A stretch of DNA of 43,189 bases from Butyrivibrio sp. INlla21 (GCF_900116875.1 NZ_FPCC01000023.1:1-43189), one strand, 5' to 3'; positions 8,073 to 16,675 are shown, numbered from the stretch's first letter. A program made the numbers and translations. Notes: a model not told the origin generated them from the letters alone.

Positions 8073-8906
8073 TTATACAAGGTATGTAAAAGGCTCTTTT
8101 GCGTCTATAAAGGTAACGGGGATGTCGCCCGTGATACTCTTAAGCCAAGCGGGAAGATGTTTCATTCCGCACTCTTCGCTTCTCTCATGTCCGATAACGA
8201 TCATCGCCTTATTCATTCCAAGCTGAGAAGCATCTCTTACATATGCCGAGAGCGTCCACTCCGTGATATCTCCGCATACGCATACGTCGATGTTTCTTTC
8301 CTTCATATAGATCATGGGAAGGTTTTCGGTTCCAAGTCCGAGGCTTCCTCCGCCTACCAGTACGCCGACTCTTTTTACCTTCATATCGGGATTTCCGACA
8401 AGCTGAACAACATTCATATCAAGCTTATCCTTAAAAAATCCTGCGAGGTCCGACAGTGTGGTCTGTGGTATTACATAAGTTGCTCCAAACCAGCTCATCT
8501 TACTGTCGGGATCCGGTACTTCTCTGTACTCAGCCCAACCAAATTCCTCATCAAAACCTCTATATATGCCGTCCTCGGTTCCCGCATGCATATGATCGTG
8601 GAATCTCCATACGGCGATCTTGTTATCTTCAAGAAGCTTCTTTTTCTCAAGATAAACGGGATCGTCTCTTAGCCAGTCCTCTTTGTCGATTCCAGTAAAC
8701 CATGTGGGCTCATGAGTTATGATCATGTTGGCGCCTATCTTAACGGCTTCATTTATAACATCTACGGTAGCCATAAAAGTTGTGACTATACCGGTTATTT
8801 CCATATTCTCATCACCGATAATAAGGTGGTCGCAGGTCTCTTCATAAGAAAATCTCTTGCTCCCGCTCTTAACGATGATCTCTTCGATAAGTTCTTTTAC
8901 GGTCAT
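8073..8906 (-). CDS. Nif3/DUF34-like dinuclear metal protein
   Basis: This 277-aa protein has the Nif3 signatures. They are CDHLIIGD (25-32), then a GIVTT...A..IGANMIITHEPTWF segment (metal-ligand His in THEP), FHDHMH (102-107), and near the C-terminus GHERSEECGM (about 239-248). Nif3 proteins form toroidal hexamers with two metal ions per subunit; their reaction is debated. A divergent Nif3 in a sugar operon is not rare and may be a metal-dependent hydrolase or isomerase of that pathway. It is the first gene of the operon. The ATG at 8904-8906 has AGGATGG about 9 nt upstream, and the promoter lies in the 100-bp gap shared with the divergent AraC gene. Confidence 0.8.
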   Translation of the reverse strand: MTVKELIEEIIVKSGSKRFSYEETCDHLIIGDENMEITGIVTTFMATVDVINEAVKIGANMIITHEPTWFTGIDKEDWLRDDPVYLEKKKLLEDNKIAVWRFHDHMHAGTEDGIYRGFDEEFGWAEYREVPDPDSKMSWFGATYVIPQTTLSDLAGFFKDKLDMNVVQLVGNPDMKVKRVGVLVGGGSLGLGTENLPMIYMKERNIDVCVCGDITEWTLSAYVRDASQLGMNKAMIVIGHERSEECGMKHLPAWLKSITGDIPVTFIDAKEPFTYLV

Positions 8907-8975
8907 GTGCTATACCATCCTATTCTCTTATCTAATCTTCTCTAATTTTCTTTATGACACCCCGAAGAAGAATTG

Positions 8976-8984
8976 TGCTATCAT
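8976..8984 (+). promoter_or_regulatory. Possible extended -10 promoter of the AraC-type regulator
   Basis: TGCTATCAT fits the extended -10 pattern TGnTATnAT. It lies 26 nt before the chosen ATG (9011), leaving room for a short leader with GGAGG at 9001-9005. An ATGACA lies 19 nt upstream as a poor -35. The same 104-bp gap must hold the operon promoter on the other strand. Confidence 0.35.
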
Positions 8985-9010
8985 ATTTATGTTGTAATTC
9001 GGAGGTTGTC

Positions 9011-9844
9011 ATGACAGATTTTTATGAATCCAATAACGATATTTTCAGTTTGCTTCCCGTGCAGGTCTATCGTCACGATCTGGACGGCAATCTTATCTAT
9101 TCACCGCTTCACTGGCACAGAAGCATTGAGCTTACTGTCACATTGACCGGTAATATTCGTTTTAATACGGGCAGCAGTCACTTTGACATGAAAGAATCCG
9201 ATTGGATCTTAGTTAACAGCTGCGAGCTTCATTCCTGCAGTTATCTGTCCTTAAACGACCACTTCACAGGTATCAGCTTTATCATCTCCAATCCATTCAT
9301 TGAGAAATGGCTTGGAAAAAATCTTTTCTTTTTTAATCCCGGAAATAAGCAGGTGACAAAAGAGATCAAGAAGATTGCTCAGGTTGTCTACAACTTAGAT
9401 CCGAATGATGAAGATTATCCTTTTCTTCTTATGAGCAATACCTATGCGCTTTTAGGTATTCTCTTTAAATTCTGCAAATCCGAAGGAGAATCTTCAAAAG
9501 CCGGTATGAACAGTTCCGATGTGACCGTCCGCTTTACCGAATATATAGAAAATCATTATCGCGAGGATATTTCCTACGAAACAATGGCCGATCACTTCAA
9601 ATACAATCCGACTTATTTCTCAAGACTCTTTAAGGAGTCTCTTGGTGTGAATTTCCATTCATACCTTAATTTTGTGCGAGCAAGTCACGCCGCAGAGCAG
9701 TTGTCATCGGGAAAGACCAATCTTACGGACTGCGCTTTCGAGAATGGTTTTCCCAATGTAAAATCATTTATCACAACCTTTAAAAAGCTCTACGGATGCA
9801 CGCCCGGCGCTTTTATGCAAAGTAAGCATAACTCTGAATCATAA
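9011..9844 (+). CDS. AraC-family regulator with cupin sensor domain
   Basis: The start is the ATG at 9011, 5 nt after GGAGG; an in-frame ATG 19 codons upstream lacks a site and would overlap the promoter. The 277-aa protein has an N-terminal cupin (HWHRSIELTVTLTGN, about residues 34-48) for sugar or effector binding. Two C-terminal helix-turn-helix motifs follow (ISYETMADHFKYNPTYFSRL, then LTDCAFENGFPNVKSFITTF), ending with the family's FKKLYGCTPGAF. It is divergent from the Nif3-esterase-phosphorylase operon and is the only + strand gene in the first 24 kb. It most likely controls that operon, and perhaps the adjacent ABC importer. Confidence 0.88.
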   Translation: MTDFYESNNDIFSLLPVQVYRHDLDGNLIYSPLHWHRSIELTVTLTGNIRFNTGSSHFDMKESDWILVNSCELHSCSYLSLNDHFTGISFIISNPFIEKWLGKNLFFFNPGNKQVTKEIKKIAQVVYNLDPNDEDYPFLLMSNTYALLGILFKFCKSEGESSKAGMNSSDVTVRFTEYIENHYREDISYETMADHFKYNPTYFSRLFKESLGVNFHSYLNFVRASHAAEQLSSGKTNLTDCAFENGFPNVKSFITTFKKLYGCTPGAFMQSKHNSES

Positions 9845-9875
9845 TAATTAGGTAGCGCCTTATGTGCTTCCTATA

Positions 9876-10706
9876 TCATCCCTTTACGCTTCCGGCTACT
9901 ACGCCTTCAATGATGTACTTCTGTCCTATCAGATAAAAGGCAAGTACAGGAAGAATTCCAAGTAAAAGTCCTGCCATCATAGGTGAATACTCAGCCGAAT
10001 GATTGGTAAGGAATGTCTTTATGGCGATCGCAAGTGTCTTGGAATGAGACTTTGTAAGGAAAAGACTCGACATAAGATAGTCGTTCCAAACACCCATTGC
10101 AACGAACACCGTTACAGTGATAATAATAGGTTTTAAGAGAGGCATTATTATCCTGAAGAATGTAAGTGCAAATCCGCAGCCGTCAATCCTTGCAGCTTCG
10201 TCAAGCTCTTCCGGAATTCCTTCAGTGAATCCCTTATAAAGAAATACGGCAAACGGAAGGTTAAGTCCTACCGCGATATATACAACCATAAGAAGGTTGT
10301 TTGAAAGTCCGAAAACTCCCGCATAGATCTTTACAAGAGGGATCATGTAAACCTGGAAAGGTGCGACCATTGAAGCAAGGAACATTCCAAATACGATCTT
10401 ATTCAATTTCCATTTTTTTCTTGCAAAAAGATATCCCGTCATACTTCCGATGAACATGTTAAAGATAACTGTGAGAACAGTGATGATCGCTGTGTTTGAA
10501 AGGGCTTTCCAAAAGTCCATTCTCTTAATTGCGATGCTGTAATTCTCAAGTGTAAAGTTCTTGGGAAGTGCAAACGGTGTCTTTATAAATTCAGGTGTGG
10601 GCTTAAATGTGTTGTTTATCAGCACAAAGAACGGAACCATAAAAAGGATAAGAACAAATGCTGTTATAACGAACAGTAAAGTCTTTTTATCTTTTCTTTT
10701 CATCAT
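9876..10706 (-). CDS. Sugar ABC importer permease, MalG/CUT1 type
   Basis: This 276-aa inner-membrane protein has six predicted helices. The cytoplasmic EAA loop (EELDEAARIDGCGFALTFFRIIMPLLKP) lies near residues 165-192. The family usually runs about 275-280 aa. It pairs with the MalF-type permease immediately upstream, overlapping it by ATGA (10703-10706). It belongs to the carbohydrate-uptake-1 family importing oligosaccharides or glycosides. No ATPase gene is in the operon, so a shared MsmK/UgpC-like ATPase elsewhere is expected. A weak inverted repeat (GGTAGC/GCTTCC) lies past its stop, between it and the convergent AraC gene. Confidence 0.92.
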   Translation of the reverse strand: MMKRKDKKTLLFVITAFVLILFMVPFFVLINNTFKPTPEFIKTPFALPKNFTLENYSIAIKRMDFWKALSNTAIITVLTVIFNMFIGSMTGYLFARKKWKLNKIVFGMFLASMVAPFQVYMIPLVKIYAGVFGLSNNLLMVVYIAVGLNLPFAVFLYKGFTEGIPEELDEAARIDGCGFALTFFRIIMPLLKPIIITVTVFVAMGVWNDYLMSSLFLTKSHSKTLAIAIKTFLTNHSAEYSPMMAGLLLGILPVLAFYLIGQKYIIEGVVAGSVKG

Positions 10707-11590
10707 TGTTCATCTACCCCCTTCCTTGTGAAATAAACCTGCAAAAGCGAAATAACCGCAACGATCACGAAAAGTACGATCGCCTGTGCCTGACCTTTAC
10801 CAAATTCCATGCTGGTAAATGCTGTCTGATAGATCTTGTATGCGATGAGCTCTGTTGATTTGTAAGGTCCTCCGGCTGTAAGTGAGAGGTTCATATCAAA
10901 GGACATGAATGTTCTTGATATGGAGAGGAAAATACAGATCGCCGTAGAGTTCTTGATAAGTGGAAGCTTAACGTTCTTTATAACTTCAAAAGAAGTAGCT
11001 CCGTCAACATATGCAGCTTCTATAAGCTCTCTGGGAACACTTGTAAGTCCCGCGATATAGATAACCATAAGGTAACCCGAAAGCTGCCATGCGCTTACGA
11101 TAATAAGAGCTATAAGGGCTCTAGTCGGATTTGTAAGCCATGAAGTCTTCATCCACTCCACTCCTATACTCTTACCGAAAGCCGTGAGTGCATAAGAAAA
11201 GATGAAATTCCAGATATATCCGAGGATGATTCCACCGATGATATTGGGGGTAAAAAATCCTGTTCTGAAGAAGTTCTGTCCCTTTATTCCGCTTGTAACG
11301 GCAAGTGCAAGAAGGAATCCCACCAGATTACTTGCAATAACCGTAAACAGTGCATAGATAACTGTCTTTAAAAATGATGTTATAAAAGTTGAGTCCGCAA
11401 ATACATCAAGATAATTCTTTATCCCGACGTAATTGATCTGCATGGCAAGTCCGTTCCAATCGGTGAATGTGATCCATATTCCATAGATAAAAGGAACCAG
11501 AACAACACTCGCCCAGATGATCAGAGCCGGAAGTCCAAAGCCCGAAAAGCAAAAGATATCATTTAATCTTCTTCTGTAATTCTTAGTCAT
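10703..11590 (-). CDS. Sugar ABC importer permease, MalF/UgpA type
   Basis: The start is the ATG at 11588-11590 (MTKNYRRRLNDIF), with AAAGGA 7 nt upstream; the longer frame to 11677 would run through intergenic hairpins. The protein has 295 aa, six helices and the EAA loop (PRELIEAAYVDGATSFEVIKNVKLPLIK) near 185-212. It forms the permease heterodimer with the MalG-type gene downstream. It lies 113 nt after the binding-protein gene, with two inverted repeats in the gap that may lower permease relative to binding protein. Confidence 0.92.
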   Translation of the reverse strand: MTKNYRRRLNDIFCFSGFGLPALIIWASVVLVPFIYGIWITFTDWNGLAMQINYVGIKNYLDVFADSTFITSFLKTVIYALFTVIASNLVGFLLALAVTSGIKGQNFFRTGFFTPNIIGGIILGYIWNFIFSYALTAFGKSIGVEWMKTSWLTNPTRALIALIIVSAWQLSGYLMVIYIAGLTSVPRELIEAAYVDGATSFEVIKNVKLPLIKNSTAICIFLSISRTFMSFDMNLSLTAGGPYKSTELIAYKIYQTAFTSMEFGKGQAQAIVLFVIVAVISLLQVYFTRKGVDEQ

Positions 11591-11607
11591 AGTTTTTCCT
11601 TTTAAAG

Positions 11608-11634
11608 AAGCGGGAAGCACTCGACTCCCCGCTT
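11608..11634 (-). repeat. Inverted repeat just before the MalF-type permease gene
   Basis: AAGCGGG and CCCGCTT flank a 13-nt loop, 17 nt upstream of the permease ATG. In RNA this 7-bp stem would stand immediately before the ribosome site. Its role may be 3'-end protection of the binding-protein mRNA or dampening of permease translation. Confidence 0.5.
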
Positions 11635-11644
11635 TATTGTTTTT

Positions 11645-11690
11645 CCGGCGAAGCCCCGCGAAGGAACTTACTTCCATTCGCGGGAACCGG
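11645..11690 (-). other. Stable hairpin between binding-protein and permease genes
   Basis: CCCGCGAA pairs with TTCGCGGG and, inside, GGAA with TTCC across a one-base bulge and 5-nt loop. An outer CCGG/CCGG pair encloses it. It lies 14 nt past the binding-protein stop (11704). There is no U-run, so a processing or stability element that raises binding-protein mRNA over permease mRNA is more likely than a terminator. Confidence 0.65.
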
Positions 11691-11703
11691 TGGGTTTAAC
11701 AGA

Positions 11704-13083
11704 TTATCTCTTCTCCTGGTGTGACCAGTACTCGTCAAGTTTTGCTGCAAGTGTAGCTCTGTCTGACTGACCTGCAAGATACTCACACATATATGCTCCG
11801 CACTCATACCAGATGTCTGAAGGAGCAAGGTTGGGTGTTCCATAGAAGTCATATGTAAGACCCTGAGCGATGTAGTTAGCTGTTGCAAGACCAAGAGGGC
11901 TCTCGATCTCTGCCTGGCAGTTCTTGTAAGGAAGAGCCTGTCCTGTTACCTTAACCATCTGCTCAAGTGCATATGTATCTGATGTGATGAACTCGATGAA
12001 CTTAAGGCCTGCAGCCTGCTGAGCCTCTGTGTTCTGGCTCTTGTCGATGCAGTAACCCTTAGCATAAGATGTTGCAATGCTCTGGTTAAGAACGTCACTG
12101 GGGTCATCACTGTGAGGAACGGGAAGAAGTCCGAACTCCTGACCTTCTGAAACGATAGGTCCAAGGAAAGTCCAAGCCCAGTCACCCATGAACCATGTTC
12201 CGCACTCGCCTGCTGCAAGTGCCTGAGCGTCAATGTTAACATCTCCTACAAGGGGATCTGCAGCATTGTGGTTGTACTTAGCCATCATATCGAATGTATC
12301 CATGTAACCGTTGAATACTTCGTTGTCGATCTCTTTTGTCTCGCCTGCGATGATGCTGTTTACGTAATCAACTCTGTCCTGTGTTGATCCGATAGCACCG
12401 CCGTATGCCTGGCAAAGCCAGTGTGAACCAAGTGACCAGTTAACACCTGTAAAGCATGTAGCGTCAACGCCTGTTGCCTCGATCTTCTTGAAGAGATCCT
12501 CAAGGTCTGATCTTGTCTTGATTGTTGAAGGATCGAAATCTCCGCCTACTGCCTTGTCGCAAACTTCCTTGTTGTAAAGGATTCCAACGCCTGCAGCTGT
12601 CTGAGGAACAGCGTAGATCTTGCCGTCAAATGTCATTGTGCTGAGAGCGTTCTCTTCGATATTCGCAACAACGGGCTCATTTGTAAGCTCGAGCATTCTC
12701 TCCTGGTTCTCCCAGATGTTTATGGGATCCATAAGTGAAACTGTAGGGCCTTCGTTACTAGCATAAAGAGCCATCCACTGCTGAAGCTGATCATCACCTG
12801 CAGCGATGTACTCAACTTTGATATTGGGATTGATTCTCTCGAATTCAGCGATGATGTCCTGGAACATCTGATCCTTACCTGTCTCTGTTGTGTAGAAAGA
12901 GATCTCTACATTCTCCAAAGACTCTGAAGGAGCTGCTGCTTCGGAAGGTGCTGCCTGAGCATCCTGTGCAGGAGTTGCATCATCTGAAGGAGCAAATGAG
13001 TCTGCGCTCTTTACTCCGCACCCTGCGAGGGCTGTCATGATCATGGACATTCCCATAACCATAGATAATAATTTCTTTTTCAT
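11704..13083 (-). CDS. Sugar-binding lipoprotein of a CUT1 ABC importer
   Basis: This 459-aa extracellular solute-binding protein (family 1) has a signal peptide and lipobox LAGC (Cys22). An acidic, Ala/Pro/Ser-rich linker (about 23-57) follows, then the mature fold beginning VEISFYTTETGKDQMFQDII. Aromatic residues are plentiful, as in oligosaccharide binders (NWSLGSHWLCQAYGG, MGDWAWTF). It is first in the SBP-MalF-MalG operon and would capture sugar outside the membrane. The ATG has AAGGAGGA about 10 nt upstream. The promoter should lie in 13084-13201, where TACAAT and TTGACA-like boxes occur but are not well spaced. The ligand is not deducible. Confidence 0.92.
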   Translation of the reverse strand: MKKKLLSMVMGMSMIMTALAGCGVKSADSFAPSDDATPAQDAQAAPSEAAAPSESLENVEISFYTTETGKDQMFQDIIAEFERINPNIKVEYIAAGDDQLQQWMALYASNEGPTVSLMDPINIWENQERMLELTNEPVVANIEENALSTMTFDGKIYAVPQTAAGVGILYNKEVCDKAVGGDFDPSTIKTRSDLEDLFKKIEATGVDATCFTGVNWSLGSHWLCQAYGGAIGSTQDRVDYVNSIIAGETKEIDNEVFNGYMDTFDMMAKYNHNAADPLVGDVNIDAQALAAGECGTWFMGDWAWTFLGPIVSEGQEFGLLPVPHSDDPSDVLNQSIATSYAKGYCIDKSQNTEAQQAAGLKFIEFITSDTYALEQMVKVTGQALPYKNCQAEIESPLGLATANYIAQGLTYDFYGTPNLAPSDIWYECGAYMCEYLAGQSDRATLAAKLDEYWSHQEKR

Positions 13084-13201
13084 GTATAAGTATCCTCCTT
13101 TTTGAAATACCCCGGTTTTTTTATTAATTTGATTGTATTAACAAAACCTTTTCTGTTCTTTCCCTTATTTAACCTTTGGATTGTCAAAAATTATCTTTTT
13201 G

Positions 13202-14086
13202 TTATCCCTTAACGGCGCCGACTATTACGCCTTTTACAAGATATTTTTGTACAAAAGGATAAATAATGACAATCGGGAGTATTCCGATAACCGCCATAGC
13301 CATTCTTACCGAAGTACTCGGAAGCTCTACAGCGCCTGTTCCGAGGAGTGATGCGTTCGAGTTTGAACGAAGCGCCTGGATATTACTCATTATCTTCATG
13401 AGAAGCTGCTGAATACTGTAGAACTTCTCGTTATTTACATAGTAAAGACCGTTGGTCCAGTCGTTCCAATAAGCTATTCCCGTAAAAAGACTTATCGTAG
13501 CGACAGCAGGTATCGCAAGGGGAAGCATGACCTTGAAAAAGATCTTAAATTCACTTGCACCGTCAAGCTGCGCCGCTTCTATAAGAGAATCGGGAACGCT
13601 GTTCTGAAAATAGTTTTTTACAAGTATTACGTTAAAAGCGGTAACAAGGTAGTTAGGGATCATAAGAGCCCAGATCGTATCCTTGATATGGAAAAATCTT
13701 GTCCACATGATGTAAGAAGGTACGATTCCGCCGTTAAAAAGCATTGTGAAGAATACAAAAAACGCCAGTGCGTTTCTGTATTTGTATGATTTCCTCGACA
13801 TCGGATATGCGAGCATTGTTGTAAGAAGCACACTGATCGCGGTTCCGGCAAAGGTAACAAGGAATGATATTCCGTATGATCTAAGTATCAGTCTTCCTTG
13901 CTTGATCATGTAGTAATAGGCATTGAGACTGAGCTCTTTGGGGATAAATCTGTATCCGTCTCTTACAAGTGCGGTCTCTGCCGTAAACGAAGCCATTACT
14001 ATCAAAACTATCGGGAGCATGGCGAATACTACGAGAATAGTCAGTATGATCGTGGAAATTCTGTTAAATGTTTTACTCTCTGTCAT
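13202..14086 (-). CDS. ABC importer permease, LplC/YtcP type
   Basis: The start is the ATG at 14084-14086 (MTESKTFNRIS), 6 nt after AAGGAG, which itself overlaps the stop of the preceding gene; upstream in-frame ATGs have no site. The protein has 294 aa and six helices. The EAA loop (PDSLIEAAQLDGASEFKIFFKVMLPLAIP) lies near 173-201, and the end VQKYLVKGVIVGAVKG is typical of the family. LplC-type permeases work with LplB and a large LplA binding protein to import plant-polysaccharide oligosaccharides. Its operon partners are the next two genes. Confidence 0.92.
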   Translation of the reverse strand: MTESKTFNRISTIILTILVVFAMLPIVLIVMASFTAETALVRDGYRFIPKELSLNAYYYMIKQGRLILRSYGISFLVTFAGTAISVLLTTMLAYPMSRKSYKYRNALAFFVFFTMLFNGGIVPSYIMWTRFFHIKDTIWALMIPNYLVTAFNVILVKNYFQNSVPDSLIEAAQLDGASEFKIFFKVMLPLAIPAVATISLFTGIAYWNDWTNGLYYVNNEKFYSIQQLLMKIMSNIQALRSNSNASLLGTGAVELPSTSVRMAMAVIGILPIVIIYPFVQKYLVKGVIVGAVKG

Positions 14087-14096
14087 CTCCATCTCC

Positions 14097-15026
14097 TTAG
14101 AAAAGTGCATTGTCCGGATCAATCTTACGGACTGTAAAATTAGCCAAAAGAACTAAGATAAAGCCGACAAATGACTGATAAAGGCCCGCCGCAGCAGACA
14201 TTCCGACGTCATTTAGTTCCATAAGTCCTCTGTAAACATAGGTATCGATAGTCTGTGTCACGTTAAAGAGTGCACCTGAGTTTTGAGGAACCTGATAAAA
14301 AAGTCCGAAATCGGAATAGAAAATTCTTCCTATAGACATAAGCACAAGTGTGATTATCGTAGGCTTAAGCAAAGGAAGCGTGATCTTAAAGATCTGTGTC
14401 ATCTTATCCGCTCCGTCTATAGCGGCTGCTTCATAGATAGATTTATCTATTCCGGATATGCTGGCCATGTAAACGATCGACTGGTAACCCATATTTTTCC
14501 ACAGGAAAACTATGATAAGAATCGCCGGCCAGGGACCCGTTGTAGCGTACCAGGACACGGGGTTGATTCCCAGTGTCCTAAGTACGGTATTGTTTAAAAA
14601 GCCTGAATCCGCATTTAAAAATGCGTAAACTATAAATCCTATAACAACCCAGGATAAAAGATTGGGTAATAGCAAAAGAGCCTGAAAGCCTTTTACTCTT
14701 TTTCTGTCTCCGAGCTCACACATCATGATGGCAACGGCTATCGCAAGTATTGTTCCTATGATGATAAATGCGATGTTATAAAGCACCGTATTTCTTGTCA
14801 TGATGAATGCGTCTTTAGTCTTAAAGAGGAATTTAAAGTTATCAAATCCGCAAAAATCGCTTCCGAAGATTCCCTTCTTTAAGCTGTATTTCTTAAATGC
14901 CAGAAATACTCCGAACATCGGTATGTAGTTGTTTATAAGAAGATATATCACTCCGGGAAGTGCTATCAAAGAAAGGGGCAGATTTTTAAACCTCTTCTTT
15001 TTGCTTTTCATAGGTGTCTCTTTCAC
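14097..15026 (-). CDS. ABC importer permease, LplB/YteP type
   Basis: This protein is about 309 aa with six helices. The EAA loop is at DKSIYEAAAIDGADKMTQIFKITLPLLKP, and the early LPGVIYLLINNYIPMFGVFLAFKKYS segment is typical of LplB. Two starts are possible. The GTG at 15024-15026 has GGAGG 8 nt upstream and is preferred. An ATG at 15045-15047 overlaps the stop of the binding-protein gene (TAATG) without a clear site. The stop is 10 nt before the LplC-type gene. With its neighbours it forms an importer lacking its own ATPase. Confidence 0.9.
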   Translation of the reverse strand: MKETPMKSKKKRFKNLPLSLIALPGVIYLLINNYIPMFGVFLAFKKYSLKKGIFGSDFCGFDNFKFLFKTKDAFIMTRNTVLYNIAFIIIGTILAIAVAIMMCELGDRKRVKGFQALLLLPNLLSWVVIGFIVYAFLNADSGFLNNTVLRTLGINPVSWYATTGPWPAILIIVFLWKNMGYQSIVYMASISGIDKSIYEAAAIDGADKMTQIFKITLPLLKPTIITLVLMSIGRIFYSDFGLFYQVPQNSGALFNVTQTIDTYVYRGLMELNDVGMSAAAGLYQSFVGFILVLLANFTVRKIDPDNALF

Positions 15027-15046
15027 TCCTTTACCCTCCAAAGTCA

Positions 15047-16585
15047 TTACTTGGAAGCCTTCCAGGCATCAAGCTGTGCCTGCTTCTCGTTAAGAATATC
15101 CTGATAGCCCGCATCGTTAAGAGCCTGGATAAACTTATCTATCTCTGTGTCGGGATCAAGGCTTCCGCAGATAAGTCCGGGAAGATACTGTGATATTACG
15201 TTAAGTACCGCTGTGTACTGTGTCTTTACATTGCTTGAATCAAAGGTAAAGCCCATAGCAGGTGAAGTCTTGGCGTTCTTGTTCTGATCAAGCTCCCACT
15301 GAAGTGAATCAGGGTTAGCAACGCCCATCTGGTACATGTTAAAGAAGTTTCCGAGTGTTCCGCATGAAAGCTGTGCTGTGTAAGGAACTGTAGCAGCATC
15401 CTGTCCCTCGGGATAAGATACGGAGCCGTCAGCATTCTTTACATAGTCTCTTCCTTCGATACCGTAGATAAGAAGGTTAATAACCTCGGGATCTGTGTAT
15501 GTAAGGTCAAGGAACTTAAGTGCAGCTTCGGGTACATCTGTAGTTGATGCGATCATGAATGTTATCGCATTGATATCACTTGTTGAAAGGTAAGCATCAC
15601 CGATGATCTTTGCTCCGAGATCATAGCCTGCAACCTGTGCCTCAAGTGAAACTGCCGTATCCTCTTCAGGATAGCTGTATGCGGCAAGATATCCGAAGTA
15701 GTTACCTGAACTCATTGTCTCTGCAGCGGCTGAGTTGGTTGTAGCGGCATCCTGCATAACAAGACCGTTGTTATACCAGCCTCTTACAAGCTTGCAAAGA
15801 TCCTTAAATCTGTCTGTTCCGTAAAGATCGGTTACTGTAAGATCATCACACATAAGTACGCCGATGGGTTTATATCTGTCATCGTTAAGGAAATCAACTT
15901 CGCCGTAGTTTGTTGAAAGTCCGATCTCTCCTGTCTGAACGGCTGCAAGAGGGATCATATCGGGATGTCCTGCCTTAACTGTTTCAAGAACAGAAGTTAC
16001 ATCCTCAATTGAATTAACCTTGCTCATGTCGATGTTAAGCTCGTCTGCGATGTCCTGACGATAGATGAGCATTGGTGTAAGTGCGATGGGTTTCATTGTG
16101 GGGATACCGTAGAGAACTCCGTTCGATTTGCAAGCTTCAAGCCAGCTGTCACCGACTATCTCTTTTGCACCGGGAGCATAGGTATCGATCATATCAGTGA
16201 TGTCGTAGCACATGTCTGTTGAAACATATGAACCGAAATCACCGAGTGATTCAAAGATATCAATCTTTTCTCCGCCCTGGAGTGCAAGATTGATCTTGCT
16301 GGAATATTCGAAGATCTGAATGGGCATAAGAGTTATCTCTGCTCCGATCTTCTCTCTTGTTATCTTGTTGATGGCTTCTTCAACCTCATCAAGATCTTCT
16401 TCTGTGGGAATATTATTGAAAGTACAATAAGCATAGGTGACCTGGTCATAAGACCCGTCTTCCTTAGAAACTGCGGCATCTGTAGAACCCGCGTCGGGCT
16501 GTGCCGTAGGATCCGAACATGCAACAGCCGTGAATGCCATTGCTGCTGTAAGAACTAATGCCAGAATACGTTTTACGTTTTTCAT
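15047..16585 (-). CDS. LplA-type oligosaccharide-binding lipoprotein (DUF3502-like C-terminus)
   Basis: This 512-aa solute-binding protein has a signal peptide and lipobox AVAC (Cys23). A short linker (24-43) follows, then YDQVTYAYCTFNNIPTEEDL. The C-terminal part (YGIEGRDYVKN... GFTFDSSNVKTQ) is typical of large LplA/YtcQ binding proteins with a DUF3502 end. It is the first gene of the SBP-LplB-LplC operon and lies directly downstream of the YesN/YesM-type two-component genes, which very often regulate such importers. The ATG at 16583-16585 has GGGAGG about 9 nt upstream. Confidence 0.92.
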   Translation of the reverse strand: MKNVKRILALVLTAAMAFTAVACSDPTAQPDAGSTDAAVSKEDGSYDQVTYAYCTFNNIPTEEDLDEVEEAINKITREKIGAEITLMPIQIFEYSSKINLALQGGEKIDIFESLGDFGSYVSTDMCYDITDMIDTYAPGAKEIVGDSWLEACKSNGVLYGIPTMKPIALTPMLIYRQDIADELNIDMSKVNSIEDVTSVLETVKAGHPDMIPLAAVQTGEIGLSTNYGEVDFLNDDRYKPIGVLMCDDLTVTDLYGTDRFKDLCKLVRGWYNNGLVMQDAATTNSAAAETMSSGNYFGYLAAYSYPEEDTAVSLEAQVAGYDLGAKIIGDAYLSTSDINAITFMIASTTDVPEAALKFLDLTYTDPEVINLLIYGIEGRDYVKNADGSVSYPEGQDAATVPYTAQLSCGTLGNFFNMYQMGVANPDSLQWELDQNKNAKTSPAMGFTFDSSNVKTQYTAVLNVISQYLPGLICGSLDPDTEIDKFIQALNDAGYQDILNEKQAQLDAWKASK

Positions 16586-16629
16586 TATAATAGAACCTCC
16601 CTTTTTTGATGGTTTAAGATTATCATTCG

Positions 16630-16675
16630 AAAAAAAGTGATTCTTTAAAAAAAGCGATATTAATTTTCAAAAAAA
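16630..16675 (-). promoter_or_regulatory. Three A7/T7 tracts upstream of the binding-protein gene
   Basis: Runs of seven A (on the + strand) lie at 16630-16636, 16647-16653 and 16669-16675. The first two are each followed by a GTGAT/GCGAT-like pentamer. They occupy the only gap between the response regulator and the importer it probably controls. They may bend DNA or form direct-repeat binding sites; this is inference from position. Confidence 0.35.

Noticed and set aside
13084..13201. TTGACA at 13182-13187 (minus) as the -35 of the first importer operon
   Set aside because: No -10 at 16-18 nt; the sequence at that spacing is GGGAAA. A TACAAT nearer the gene lacks a -35, so I left the promoter unassigned.
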